Shown: positions 26,237-34,672, counted from the first letter of the stretch. The stretch is DNA of 64,000 bases from Fidelibacterota bacterium (GCA_004124875.1 SCKJ01000001.1:248001-312000); one strand, 5' to 3'. Numbers and translations: made by a program. The notes: generated by a model not told the origin, from the sequence alone.

Positions 26237-27071
26237 CAGGGGGCCCTCCCCCGGATTGCGGCCCAGCGAGCCTTCCCAGTATCGCCGTCACCAATTTGGC
26301 GAAAGTCGTTTTCACCCGCCGGCCCGTCTCCAGCACCTCATCATGATTGAGCGGCTGATCGAGAATCCCGGCGGCGTAGTTGGTCAGGCACGAGATGCCG
26401 ATAACCTGTAGTCCAAGTCCGGCTGCCGCCTCAATTTCGGGCAGCGTCGACATGCCGACGGCGTCGCCGCCCAATGAGCGGATATGGCGGATTTCTGCCG
26501 GCGTCTCGAACGTCGGTCCCAGGTTCCAGGCGTAGACCCCTTCCCGCAAAGTGATGCCGCTCTCTTGTGCGGCCAGGCGGGCGAGGTTCAGCGTGGCCTC
26601 AGGGTAAATCGCCGGGTCGCTGATAACCGGGGAATCATCGGCGCTGCTGAGGTAACTGCAGTCGAGATGGCCGGTGATGAGCATGAGGTCTCCCACCTCC
26701 CACCGGTCGTTGACGCAACCGGCGGCGTTGGTGATCATCACGGTGGAGACGCCCAGCTCGGCGAACAGGTGAATAGGGAGGACCAGCGTTTCCAGGTCGT
26801 GCCCTTCATAGTGGTGGAAGCGGCCCCGCGCCGTCAGAACCGGAAGAGAGTTCACGCGTCCCGCCACCAGCTCGCCTACATGACCCGGCACGGTGGGCTC
26901 GGGATAGTGGGGAATGTCGGCGTAACTCACGGTAACCGCCTGCGTGAGGTTTTCTGAAAAGTCGCTGAGGCCGGAGCCCAGGACGATGGCGACACGCGGT
27001 GTCTCCCCAATGGCATCCTTTACGAATGTTGCTGCCTCTTGGGCCTGCTGACCGGTGGTAGCCTCCGTCAT
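26229..27071 (-). CDS. punA: Purine-nucleoside phosphorylase, trimeric PNP-I type
   Basis: The enzyme splits purine nucleosides with phosphate in purine salvage. The 280-residue product has the phosphate-binding VLGSGLSDF, GRFHHYEGH (catalytic His), ITNAAGCVN, VGMSTLPEIEAA and SCLTNYAAG. The Asn in TNYAAG indicates preference for guanosine and inosine over methylthioadenosine, where Asp is expected. ATG 27071 overlaps the TGA of rlmN in an ATGA, a strong sign of translational coupling. A nine-residue upstream extension is therefore rejected. Confidence 0.94.
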   Translation of the reverse strand: MTEATTGQQAQEAATFVKDAIGETPRVAIVLGSGLSDFSENLTQAVTVSYADIPHYPEPTVPGHVGELVAGRVNSLPVLTARGRFHHYEGHDLETLVLPIHLFAELGVSTVMITNAAGCVNDRWEVGDLMLITGHLDCSYLSSADDSPVISDPAIYPEATLNLARLAAQESGITLREGVYAWNLGPTFETPAEIRHIRSLGGDAVGMSTLPEIEAAAGLGLQVIGISCLTNYAAGILDQPLNHDEVLETGRRVKTTFAKLVTAILGRLAGPQSGGGPPDA

Positions 27072-28108
27072 GCCACCTCCACGGCAAGCTGCCCGCACCC
27101 GGCGGCGATATCCGAGCCGTTGCTCCAGCGGATCATGACCGGAAAAGACGCCCCGGCCACTTCCCGGAAGAAGGCATCGATCACCTCCTCAGCAGGCCGG
27201 CGAAAATCGCCCCCGATGTCATTGTAGGGTATCAGGTTCACTTTGCAGTGAATGTCCTGCACCAGCTTCACGAGCGCCTTGGCATCGGCGATGGAGTCGT
27301 TCACCCCAGCGAGCAGGACATATTCAAAGGTGACGGTCCGCTTGGGACGGTTGGCGTACAGCCGCGACGCGCTGAGCAGCTGCGCGATGGGCCAGGTGTC
27401 GTTGATCGGCATGATGCGGCTGCGAATCTCATCCGTGGCGGCGTTGAGCGACACGGCCAGGCGATAGGGACGGTTTTCCCTGGCGAACTGCTCAATCCTG
27501 GGCACGACGCCCGCTGTCGAGATGGTGATTTTACCGGCGCCGATGCCGAGCCCCTTTGGATCGTGAAACAGTTCGGCCGCCTGCAGCACCTCGCGATAGT
27601 TGAGCAGCGGCTCGCCCATGCCCATAAACACCACATTGGTCACCGGCTCCTGCCGGTCGTCTCGGGCCAGCAGCAGTTGGTCGACAATCTCACCGGCCTT
27701 AAGGTTGCGCAGGAGCCCCATGCTCGCCGTGGCGCAAAAGCCGCAGCCCACATTGCATCCCACCTGCGATGAGACGCAAACGGTATGCCGGCCCTTTTCC
27801 AGCATGCTCACCGCCTCAACCTGGCGGCCATCGCCGAGCGCCATAAGATATTTGATGGTGGTCCCGCCCTGCGACGGCGTGGAAGAGACGATTTCAGCCG
27901 TGGAGATGATCGTCTCTTCAGTCAGGCGCTGGCGCAACGGTTTGGGCAGGTTGTCCATGGCCTCGGCCGACTGCGCCCCAAGGTGGTACATCCAGTCAAA
28001 CAGCTGTTGCCCGCGATAGGCAGGCTCGCCTACTGATACGGCCCAACGCTCCAGCGCCTCCAGGGGCAGTCCCTTTAGCACGACTTGTTCAGTCTGCGTG
28101 GCGGCCAC
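27068..28108 (-). CDS. rlmN: 23S rRNA/tRNA adenine-C2 methyltransferase (radical SAM)
   Basis: RlmN methylates A2503 of 23S rRNA and A37 of some tRNAs. The 346-residue product has YRGQQLFDWMY, the radical-SAM cluster motif CNVGCGFCATASMG (CxxxCxxC), VFMGMGEPLLNY, and the C-terminal conserved cysteine in AAGCGQL. The GTG at 28108 gives a normal family length. The frame stays open to 28186 without conserved sequence, so the exact start is uncertain. punA follows in an ATGA overlap. Confidence 0.95.
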   Translation of the reverse strand: MAATQTEQVVLKGLPLEALERWAVSVGEPAYRGQQLFDWMYHLGAQSAEAMDNLPKPLRQRLTEETIISTAEIVSSTPSQGGTTIKYLMALGDGRQVEAVSMLEKGRHTVCVSSQVGCNVGCGFCATASMGLLRNLKAGEIVDQLLLARDDRQEPVTNVVFMGMGEPLLNYREVLQAAELFHDPKGLGIGAGKITISTAGVVPRIEQFARENRPYRLAVSLNAATDEIRSRIMPINDTWPIAQLLSASRLYANRPKRTVTFEYVLLAGVNDSIADAKALVKLVQDIHCKVNLIPYNDIGGDFRRPAEEVIDAFFREVAGASFPVMIRWSNGSDIAAGCGQLAVEVA

Positions 28109-28273
28109 GACTGAAATCCCAGCGCTGATTTTTGAAGAGAACTTCCATGAAGGGGGAAAGTTAACGGGACGCCGGATAGGGCACAAGGGGACCGGGCCTG
28201 CCGATGGCTGGGGTCAGCATCCATATTGCTGCCCCGATATGGGCAAATTGCCTAAGTTCCGCCCATTCAGGCC

Positions 28274-29470
28274 ATGTTCACTCAAACGCCATCCATCATC
28301 CTCGCCTTGCTGATGCTGCTGCCATTGGGCTCCGCTGGCCGGGTGACGGCCCAACCGGTGGCCCGTCTGGTCGGCTATGCCCGTCTTCCGGCCGATACTT
28401 TTCGCCCCGGTCCGCCCAGCACCAACATCCCCCGGCGGCGCGGCCAGACCGAGCGGCCGATGTGGGACAGCCAACCGGTGCAAGGGGTCTCAGCGCTGCG
28501 GCACGGGGGAGATGGCACTTTCTGGGCGCTCAGCGACAACGGCTACGGCACCCGGCGCAACTCGGGCAGCTACATTCTGGCGCTCTATCGTCTGCGCATC
28601 GACTGGAAAACCGCCGAGGGGGGCCGTGGCACAGTCACACTGCTGGAAACCGTCGAGCTCAGCGACCCGGCCCGCCTGGCTGGACGCATCAAGGGCGAGC
28701 ACGATCCACGGCGACGGCTCACGGGGGCCGATTTCGATCCGGAATCGCTGCACCTGGGGGCGGACGGGAGCTTCTGGATCGGCGATGAATTTGGACCGTG
28801 GCTGCTCCATTTTTCCCGCACTGGCGAACTGCTGCAGGCGCCCATTCCGGCCAAAATGGAGCGGGGCGGCAAGTGGGTCACCTTGCGCTCACCCCAAAAC
28901 CGGCGTTGGGGACGCTATAATTTATCCGGCAGCCGGGGCTTTGAAGGTCTGACCCGACATCCCGGTCTGGGGAGGCTGGTCCTGCTTCTGGAAGGGACCG
29001 TCAAGGGGGAGCACCCGGGGCAGCTACGGCTGTTTAGCTACTTGCCGGGAGGTCCCGCCTACGTCAGGTCCACAACATGGCGCTATCCTCTTGAGCAGCC
29101 GGGCCACTCCATAGGCGAGATCACCTGGTGGCCGGAACACGGGCTGTTCCTGGTGCTGGAGCGCGACTGGGGACACGGCCCGCAGGCGAAATTCAAAAAG
29201 GTATATGCATGGTCGCCACAATTGGGACAGGCGGCCAAGGAGGAGGTTGTCGATCTGATGGATCTGTCCGATCCAGACCACCTCGCATCGGATTCAGGCC
29301 GCTACAACATGCCGTACGTCACTATCGAATCGGTGCTGCCGCTTGACGGGGGCCGGTTGATCATCGTCAACGACAACAATTTTCCCGCCGTGGGGGCGCG
29401 CGCAATGGATCGCCGTGACGATACCGAGTTTATCCTGCTGCAGGTGGAATTTGATCCGCAATTGCCGTAA
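28274..29470 (+). CDS. Secreted esterase-like/phytase-like beta-propeller protein
   Basis: The 398-residue product has a signal peptide (about 1-27) and belongs to the phytase-like/esterase-like family (Pfam name Phytase-like). These are secreted five- or six-bladed propellers with proposed phosphoesterase activity. Typical blocks are GVSALRHGGDGTFWALSDNGYGTRRNSGSY, FDPESLHLGADGSFWIGDEFGPWLLHF, GFEGLTRHP and DNNFPAVGARAMDRRDDTEFIL. It stands opposite rlmN with 165 bases between starts. The cupin gene begins 10 bases after its stop. Confidence 0.85.
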   Translation: MFTQTPSIILALLMLLPLGSAGRVTAQPVARLVGYARLPADTFRPGPPSTNIPRRRGQTERPMWDSQPVQGVSALRHGGDGTFWALSDNGYGTRRNSGSYILALYRLRIDWKTAEGGRGTVTLLETVELSDPARLAGRIKGEHDPRRRLTGADFDPESLHLGADGSFWIGDEFGPWLLHFSRTGELLQAPIPAKMERGGKWVTLRSPQNRRWGRYNLSGSRGFEGLTRHPGLGRLVLLLEGTVKGEHPGQLRLFSYLPGGPAYVRSTTWRYPLEQPGHSIGEITWWPEHGLFLVLERDWGHGPQAKFKKVYAWSPQLGQAAKEEVVDLMDLSDPDHLASDSGRYNMPYVTIESVLPLDGGRLIIVNDNNFPAVGARAMDRRDDTEFILLQVEFDPQLP

Positions 29471-29479
29471 ACTTGGAGG

Positions 29480-29848
29480 ATGGCTACCGTGAAAAAAGTG
29501 AACCTGGCCGATAAATTTGCGCTGTTCAGCGAGCACTGGTCGCCCAAAGTGGTGGGGGAGCTCAACGGTCAGGAGGTCAAACTGGCCAAGCTGCAAGGCG
29601 AATTTATCTGGCACCGGCATGACGAGGCGGACGAGCTGTTTCTCGTCTATAAGGGAAGCATTAAGATCGAGCTGCGCGATGAAACCGTCACTCTTGCCGA
29701 AGGGGAGTTTTTTATTGTGCCCCGTGGCATCGAGCATAAACCGGTCGCCGACAATGAGGCGGAAGTGCTGTTGTTTGAGCCCAAGTCAACATTGAACACG
29801 GGCCAGCACAAATCGGAGCGGACGATCGTGAATCCCGAGGTTATTTAG
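29480..29848 (+). CDS. Small cupin-domain protein
   Basis: This 122-residue single-domain cupin has both metal-binding motifs: WHRHDEADELFLVYKG (His45, His47, Glu52) and PRGIEHKPVA (His86). It resembles the mannose-6-phosphate-isomerase-like cupins, whose functions are mostly undetermined. TTGGAGG just before the ATG is a good ribosome-binding site. It is likely cotranscribed with the phytase-like gene upstream and the PspC gene downstream. Confidence 0.9.
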   Translation: MATVKKVNLADKFALFSEHWSPKVVGELNGQEVKLAKLQGEFIWHRHDEADELFLVYKGSIKIELRDETVTLAEGEFFIVPRGIEHKPVADNEAEVLLFEPKSTLNTGQHKSERTIVNPEVI

Positions 29849-29869
29849 AATTTTAGGGGAAGATCAGTC

Positions 29870-30064
29870 ATGAAAAAATTTTACCGGTCCAGAGACGACA
29901 ACCTTATCGCGGGCGTGTGCGGCGGTGTGGCAGAACTGTTTTCCGTTGACCCCAACCTGGTTCGCCTCACTGTGGTATTCGCGGGGCTGCTGACGGGCAT
30001 CATTCCGGCCGTGGTCACGTATGTGGCCGCCTGGATCATCCTGCCCGAAGGCAGGCCGGAGTAG
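29870..30064 (+). CDS. PspC-domain small membrane protein
   Basis: The 64-residue product is a stand-alone PspC domain. KKFYRSRDDNLIAGVCGGVAELFSVDPNLVRL is the family signature, followed by one hydrophobic hairpin and the closing YVAAWIILPE. PspC proteins sense or respond to membrane stress in the phage-shock system. Single-domain copies are common without other psp genes, as here. An AGGGGAAG element precedes the ATG. Confidence 0.93.
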   Translation: MKKFYRSRDDNLIAGVCGGVAELFSVDPNLVRLTVVFAGLLTGIIPAVVTYVAAWIILPEGRPE

Positions 30065-30077
30065 CCCGCATCACGGG

Positions 30078-30791
30078 TCAAGCCGGGGCGCTGGCGGTGC
30101 GACCGCAGTACAGCCAGACGCTGCCCCCGAGCCAATAGCGGGTCTCGATGCCGCCAATGCCGGCGCTTTCAAGGATCGCCATGAATTCGGCCGGCGCAGG
30201 GAACCGCTCGATGGACTCCGGCAGGTAGCGGTAGGCTTCGGAGCGGCTGAGGATTCCGCCGATCAGCGGCAAAGCCCGGCCCACGTACCAGCGATAAAAG
30301 CCTCTCAGCGGCCCCCGGTCGGCGCGGGCAAATTCCAGCACAGCCAGCTGGCCGCCGGGCTTGAGCACACGGCCAATCTCGGCGAGCCCTTCATCGAGAT
30401 GGGCGAAATTTCGCACGCCAAAGGCCACCGTGACGGCCTCGAACGCATCATCGGCAAAGGGGAGTTGCTCGGCAACGCAGACCACCGGATGCAACTGCGG
30501 CAGTTTGCGAACGGCCCGCTCCAACATTGCCGGGGCGGGATCGGCGCCAAAGATTTTGACTTCAGTATGCCGGCGGGCAATAGCCAGGGCCACATCGCCG
30601 GTTCCGCAGGCAAGATCAAGGACGGATGCCCCGGCGCTCAGTTGTAGCGACTTCACCATGGCTCTGCGCCACAGGATGTCCATGCCGAGGGTCAGCAGAC
30701 GATTGAGCAGATCGTAGCGCCCGGCGATGCCGTCAAACATTCGTGGAATGTCAATATCAGGGGGGCTCTTTTGATCTGCGGGGCGGGTCAT
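30078..30791 (-). CDS. menG: Demethylmenaquinone methyltransferase (UbiE/MenG family)
   Basis: The enzyme makes the last step of menaquinone synthesis. The 237-residue product has FDGIAGRYDLLNRLLTLGMDILWRRA, the SAM site VLDLACGTGDVALA, VAFGVRNFAHLDEGLAEIGRVLKPGG and YRYLPESIERFP, all family signatures. An FCB-type organism would make menaquinone, so menG is preferred over ubiE. ATG 30791 is taken as start, with TTG 30806 possible. It converges with the PspC gene, leaving 13 bases between stops. Confidence 0.93.
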   Translation of the reverse strand: MTRPADQKSPPDIDIPRMFDGIAGRYDLLNRLLTLGMDILWRRAMVKSLQLSAGASVLDLACGTGDVALAIARRHTEVKIFGADPAPAMLERAVRKLPQLHPVVCVAEQLPFADDAFEAVTVAFGVRNFAHLDEGLAEIGRVLKPGGQLAVLEFARADRGPLRGFYRWYVGRALPLIGGILSRSEAYRYLPESIERFPAPAEFMAILESAGIGGIETRYWLGGSVWLYCGRTASAPA

Positions 30792-30932
30792 ATTACGGCT
30801 GACCAAATTTAAGCCGGGCTGCGCCGATATGACCAGCGGTAAGCCGGCGGCTGTCGCAAGGGTCGCGGACCCTCAAACTTTAAACGATGGATTCGGCCAC
30901 TTTGCTGGAGGAGTAGGCCGGATTTTTGCTCT

Positions 30933-31004
30933 TGTCATGCCGAGCCTTGCGAGGCATCTGAGCTCCAGATTCCTCATTCGCCATTCGGCTCATTCGAAAT
31001 GACA
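30933..31004. repeat. Dispersed inverted-repeat element (TGTCATgCCGAG type)
   Basis: The segment begins TGTCATGCCGAG and ends with the inverse of TGTCATTTCGAATGAG, giving inverted termini about 70 bases apart. Between them is the phrase GCGAGGCATCTGAGCTCCAG. This form (TGTCATnCCGAGC-nnGCGAGGCATCT ... ATGACA) recurs as a noncoding intergenic repeat in many environmental bacterial genomes. That comparison is from memory. It lies between menG and the toxin gene, in sequence with no open frame. Confidence 0.5.
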
Positions 31005-31035
31005 GAAGTGAAAAGGGCGGCTGCCAGGGAAGTTT

Positions 31036-31440
31036 TCAGGGTAGATAGAATTCGACGAAGGCACGAGGCGTGATAACCTGGATATCCTGATAACCGGAAG
31101 TCCTCAGGAGTTGCTTATCGCCGCTGACGATTACATCCGCCTTGGCTGCCAAAGCGCAGGCCAAAAACTTGTCATCATCCGGATCAGCACAAACCGGCTC
31201 CGGCAGGGGAGCTGGGCTGATCATCGTGCCGTTGGTAACAAGCAGACGAAGTATTCGGCTGATGTCGATTTCCCGATGGCGCTTAGACAGGATGTCCGGG
31301 ACATTGGCATATTCACTTAATATCTCGGGGGAGAGTATTAATTCGAACTCTCCTGCACTCCAGGCAGAGAGCAGGCGGCCTGGAGAGCCTCCGAAGAAAA
31401 TGCCCGAAATGATCACATTGGTGTCGAGGACAACTTTCAA
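31036..31440 (-). CDS. PIN-domain toxin (COG1569-type VapC-like ribonuclease)
   Basis: PIN toxins are Mg-dependent ribonucleases. The 134-residue product opens VVLDTNVIISGIFFGGSPGRLL and keeps the acidic active-site set: Asp6, Glu43 in SPEILSEYANV, Asp88-90 in DPDDDKFLACALAA and Asp108 in VSGDKQLL. It belongs to the putative toxin-antitoxin toxin component PIN family. Translation starts at TTG 31440, which overlaps the TGA of the antitoxin gene (TTGA), typical for a coupled pair. Confidence 0.9.
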   Translation of the reverse strand: MKVVLDTNVIISGIFFGGSPGRLLSAWSAGEFELILSPEILSEYANVPDILSKRHREIDISRILRLLVTNGTMISPAPLPEPVCADPDDDKFLACALAAKADVIVSGDKQLLRTSGYQDIQVITPRAFVEFYLP

Positions 31441-31697
31441 CTCTTGCGGGCAAGTCGGATGGCATCAGAGATGTCAGCCGGGGTGAAGCCGATCTGACGG
31501 GCAACCTTCTGCGCCTGGGCGATGAGACCACTGAACTGGTCCATGGCCGGCATGGAGAGAACTTTGAAAACGATGGTGTCGCCTTCACCTGCGACTACGA
31601 AGCGGTCACCAGGCTGGAGACCCAGCCGGTTGCGGATATCTTCGGGTATTACCACCTGCCCCTTGGAGGACAGTTTCGATGTAGAGAGTGTTGCCAT
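31437..31697 (-). CDS. AbrB/MazE/SpoVT-type antitoxin
   Basis: The 86-residue product begins STSKLSSKGQVVIPEDIRNRLGLQPGDRFVVAGEGDTIVFK, the swapped-hairpin AbrB DNA-binding fold. The rest is an acidic/hydrophobic helix (FSGLIAQAQKVARQIGFTPADISDAIRLAR) that should bind the PIN toxin encoded next. The gene is first in the operon and overlaps the toxin gene. A palindrome just upstream is probably its own operator. Confidence 0.92.
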   Translation of the reverse strand: MATLSTSKLSSKGQVVIPEDIRNRLGLQPGDRFVVAGEGDTIVFKVLSMPAMDQFSGLIAQAQKVARQIGFTPADISDAIRLARKS

Positions 31698-31707
31698 AGC
31701 GCCCTAA

Positions 31708-31721
31708 TCTTACCAGTAAGA
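31708..31721. promoter_or_regulatory. Palindromic operator of the toxin-antitoxin operon
   Basis: TCTTACCAGTAAGA has perfect six-base arms around a two-base centre. One further flanking pair also matches after one mismatch. It ends 11 bases before the antitoxin ATG (31697), where an AbrB-type antitoxin would block its own promoter. TACTAAAT, a weak -10 candidate, lies immediately upstream on the minus strand. Confidence 0.55.
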
Positions 31722-32095
31722 ATTTAGTACAATTTTCACCCGATATCAACACCTTGCCGTGGGCGGGTCGGGTGCCCTGAACATCTGCCTCACGGATGTG
31801 GCCGCCCTGCTAATGGATTAGCTGCCCCGGCAATAATCTGTTCCACCACACGCTGACATCATCGGCATAATTGAAGCCGCGCCTAGCCACATTAAGGGAG
31901 GCAATGGCGAGGCTCATCAACTTGGCCGGTGTGACCGGGATTAAGGATGATATAAGGGCTAGCGTTATCGGTAAGTACGCCCTTAGGCAATCGCTACGCC
32001 CCCAGGTGATAACATTTCAAGGCGGGCTTGCCCACGTGCGGCGGAACAATCTTGGCCCAGCTGGCGAATTAGCATGGCAGAAGTATTATAAGTGG
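31722..32095. other. Gene-poor spacer in accessory region
   Basis: Between the toxin-antitoxin operator and the split coiled-coil gene there is little that can be supported. The first 180 bases have no convincing frame. The remainder carries one doubtful short plus-strand frame listed separately. No transposase, tRNA or att-like repeat was seen. Confidence 0.4.
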
Positions 32096-32119
32096 CTAAA
32101 AGACAAATTTCTTGGCTAA
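31904..32119 (+). CDS. Doubtful short ORF, unknown
   Basis: The frame encodes 71 residues, basic and with aromatic residues near the end (ELAWQKYYKWLKDKFLG). AAGGGAGG lies only two bases before the ATG, too close for efficient initiation. The frame is open upstream to a TTG at 31871. The composition is protein-like but I recognise no family. It may be a fragment of a longer lost gene. Its end overlaps the convergent minus-strand gene by 24 bases. Confidence 0.25.
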   Translation: MARLINLAGVTGIKDDIRASVIGKYALRQSLRPQVITFQGGLAHVRRNNLGPAGELAWQKYYKWLKDKFLG

Positions 32120-32422
32120 CTCTTTTTCCTTATTCGATAATGGTGCTACTCCCTCACGCCCCCCATACTCCTTTTTTAGCATGTCCACTATTGCAGAATT
32201 ACGATCAAACCACTTTTTTAGCGCCTTTTTTCGATTTTTTGTAAGCCGAAATGCTTCAGCGTTACCCAATAGCAAGTTCTTTTCAAGCAAATTTTTAAGA
32301 CCCAATCTCCATCCAGCTGGAATGTTATACTTTTCTATTACGAGTTCAAGTTCATCCACGCTGCTTACGCCACTTTTGATGATACCGCTAAGCAACACAT
32401 AATGAGCAGGCGTGTCCTGGAA
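32096..32422 (-). pseudogene. Downstream part of the split coiled-coil membrane gene
   Basis: This open frame continues the preceding coding sequence in the same phase directly after its TAA. Its first codons (FQDTPAHYVLLSGIIKSG) read like internal protein, and no Shine-Dalgarno precedes the only possible start, GTG 32398. The 108 residues are helical and basic (EKYNIPAGWRLGLKNLLEKNLLLG and RLTKNRKKALKKWFDRN), like a small winged-helix or helical-bundle domain. I read the two parts as one gene broken by a nonsense codon. An independent small gene starting at GTG is possible. Confidence 0.45.
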
Positions 32423-32908
32423 TTAACTGAGTGATTTCTTAATGTATTTAGGTATCTGCAACTCTGTAGATACTGCAGAGGCCTCTTCTTTAAACTTCGA
32501 TAGATCAGCTCGAATAGATTGGAGTTCTGTCTCGATCTGTATTGGATCTGTGATCCCAGAAGAGATCATTTCTTTTATTTTATTTTCCACAGATCTCCCG
32601 ATTTTCTTTTCTATAACATTCAAGCGCTTTTCAATTATTTCTTCAATTGTTTCTGATTTCGTTTCAGAGTCTGATAATTTCTCTTCTCCAAACTTATTCT
32701 GGCCTATTATGGTATCCAGCATTTTGTCCGAAAAATGCTGCTGCTGGTCGAGATTTGCTTTTGCTAAAGTGGTAGCCTCGGTTGAGAGCACTCGGACCTC
32801 ACTTAGAGCTTGATCTGATTTTTCGTAAAATCTCAAACTAAGCCAGATTGCGAACACGCTTAGAACGATAGAAATAACTCCCACCCCCACTGTAATCCCA
32901 AAACTCAA
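32423..32908 (-). CDS. Membrane-anchored coiled-coil protein (upstream part of a split gene)
   Basis: The 161-residue product has one N-terminal membrane helix (about 4-26, ITVGVGVISIVLSVFAIWLSL) followed by about 120 residues of heptad-like, highly charged sequence with many Glu, Lys and Ser. It is probably a cytoplasmic coiled coil. Codon use and base composition are clearly AT-richer than the flanking genes, which suggests transfer. The start is taken as TTG 32908, because no ATG or GTG is available before the membrane helix. A TAA at 32423-32425 ends it, yet the frame continues open beyond. Confidence 0.5.
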   Translation of the reverse strand: MSFGITVGVGVISIVLSVFAIWLSLRFYEKSDQALSEVRVLSTEATTLAKANLDQQQHFSDKMLDTIIGQNKFGEEKLSDSETKSETIEEIIEKRLNVIEKKIGRSVENKIKEMISSGITDPIQIETELQSIRADLSKFKEEASAVSTELQIPKYIKKSLS

Positions 32909-33172
32909 CGACTCGAGGAAGGTCTGAGTAAATTCATCTAATGTGGGATTTTATTGGATAGCTAGCGAAATGGAAGAAATCATCTTATTTAACTTCTGGA
33001 AGCATTGCAGAATATAATCAATTTATTAATCCACTCTACTGGGATAATCTACGGGGGAAAAAGGTATTTTCAATCCCGCCGCCAGGGATAGACTACGAGA
33101 AGCAAGGGTTAACTTTCCAACTTCATTGTGTAGTATTTCCTCTCATGCCCCAAAATGCTTATATTCCGGCCG

Positions 33173-34672
33173 ATGGCTGCCAGTCAATCCAACGGACAGG
33201 GTGCCTCAGTCAAAGGGGCCAAGCTGCTGAAGCGGGTCATGTCCGATTTCATCGGCCTCAATACCACCTATCCCCTGGCTTCCGGCGGCCAGTCGCGCCG
33301 CGTCTACCTCGACTCCACCGCCTCCACGCTGATGATGGGCGTTGCCCAGCAGGCCATCGGGGCCATGCTGGAACACTATGCCAACACCCACTCCCTGCTG
33401 CATAATTCCGCCAGGCTGGCAACGAGTAATTACCGGTGGGCCCATGAGCGCATGCTCTCCTTTGTGGGCGCCGACCCGGATATTTATACCGCCTACTTTA
33501 CCGGTAGCGGCGCAACGGCCGGTATGAACCGCCTGGCCCGGCTGTTCAAGGAGCTGCGGCCCGACAGGGACACGGCGCTGGTCTCCATTATGGAGCACCA
33601 CTCCAACGATCTGCCCCATCGCAAACACTTGGGCCGTGTGGTGCACCTGCCCAATAAAATGCGGGTAGGGTCTGTCGATCTGGTGGCGCTGGAAGCGCTG
33701 CTGGAGCAGGAGCAGGGGCGCGTCAACTATATCGCCGTAACCGGCGTGAGCAACGTCACGGGCATCATCAATCCCATCCACGAGATCGCCAAACTGGCCC
33801 ACAAATATGACGCTTTTATCCTGGTGGATGCCGCCCAGATGGTGGCTCATATTCCGGTGCAGATGTCCGGCCGGGACGACCCGGAGGAAAACATTGACGC
33901 CTTGGTCTTTTCGGGGCACAAGACGTACGTGCCGGGGTCACCGGGAGTGGTGGTGGCGCGCCTCGATCACCTGATGCAGACCGAGCCGGTGGAGGTGGGC
34001 GGCGGCATGGTTGCCCGGGTCCTCGTCGATCATTACAGCGTCACGAACAAGTTCCCCGACCGCGAAGAGGCCGGCACCCCTAACATCCCCGGCGCCATCG
34101 GTCTGGCCACAGCCATTGAAGTCCTCGACCGTATCGGCATGCAGCTGCTGTACGATGAAGAGGAGCAGCTGCTCGCTTATGCCCTGGAGCAGATGATGTC
34201 GGTGCCGGGCGTTATCATTTATGGAGACCCGGACATCAAGGCCTGTCCCCGCGTCTCCGCCATCTCGTTCAACGTGGGCGACAAGCATCATTCGATTGTG
34301 GCGGCCATCCTTAATGACTATCACAACATCGCCGTGCGCAATGAGTGTTTCTGCGCCCATCCCTATGTCATCGAAATGATGCCGGAGGAGACCGCTGACT
34401 TTGTGGCCCTCAGCGATGAAGCGGTGATTGACCTGCAAGCCCCCAAACCGGGGATGGTGCGGGCCAGCTTCGGCCTGTACAACACTCGCGCTGACATCGA
34501 CAGGCTGCGTACCGCCCTCGAGGACATTCAGCAAAACTTTGACCAGTACGCGCCCCTGTATGAAATTGGAGGCAGCGATCATGAATACCAGCACACCTCG
34601 TTTGAGGCTGCCGGTGAGGCCACATTCAACATTCCCGGCATGCTCGATTCTCTGCTGACCCGCGACCCATAG
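33173..34672 (+). CDS. Class V aminotransferase, cysteine-desulfurase-like
   Basis: The 499-residue product is a PLP-dependent fold-type I enzyme related to SufS/CsdA cysteine desulfurases. It has RVYLDSTASTLM, the HHSND motif in IMEHHSNDLPHRKHLG, ILVDAAQMVAH and the PLP lysine in VFSGHKTYVPGSPG (Lys250). A cysteine-rich NECFCAHPYV occupies the region of the catalytic loop. It is about 90 residues longer than typical SufS, mostly at the C-terminus. No suf or isc genes are adjacent. ATG 33173 is preferred, and an in-frame start at 33155 adds six residues. Confidence 0.9.
   Translation: MAASQSNGQGASVKGAKLLKRVMSDFIGLNTTYPLASGGQSRRVYLDSTASTLMMGVAQQAIGAMLEHYANTHSLLHNSARLATSNYRWAHERMLSFVGADPDIYTAYFTGSGATAGMNRLARLFKELRPDRDTALVSIMEHHSNDLPHRKHLGRVVHLPNKMRVGSVDLVALEALLEQEQGRVNYIAVTGVSNVTGIINPIHEIAKLAHKYDAFILVDAAQMVAHIPVQMSGRDDPEENIDALVFSGHKTYVPGSPGVVVARLDHLMQTEPVEVGGGMVARVLVDHYSVTNKFPDREEAGTPNIPGAIGLATAIEVLDRIGMQLLYDEEEQLLAYALEQMMSVPGVIIYGDPDIKACPRVSAISFNVGDKHHSIVAAILNDYHNIAVRNECFCAHPYVIEMMPEETADFVALSDEAVIDLQAPKPGMVRASFGLYNTRADIDRLRTALEDIQQNFDQYAPLYEIGGSDHEYQHTSFEAAGEATFNIPGMLDSLLTRDP

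Noticed and set aside
30807-33172. Prophage or integrative element
   Set aside because: No integrase, capsid, transposase, tRNA or direct repeats are visible. The patch is too small and lacks phage hallmarks.
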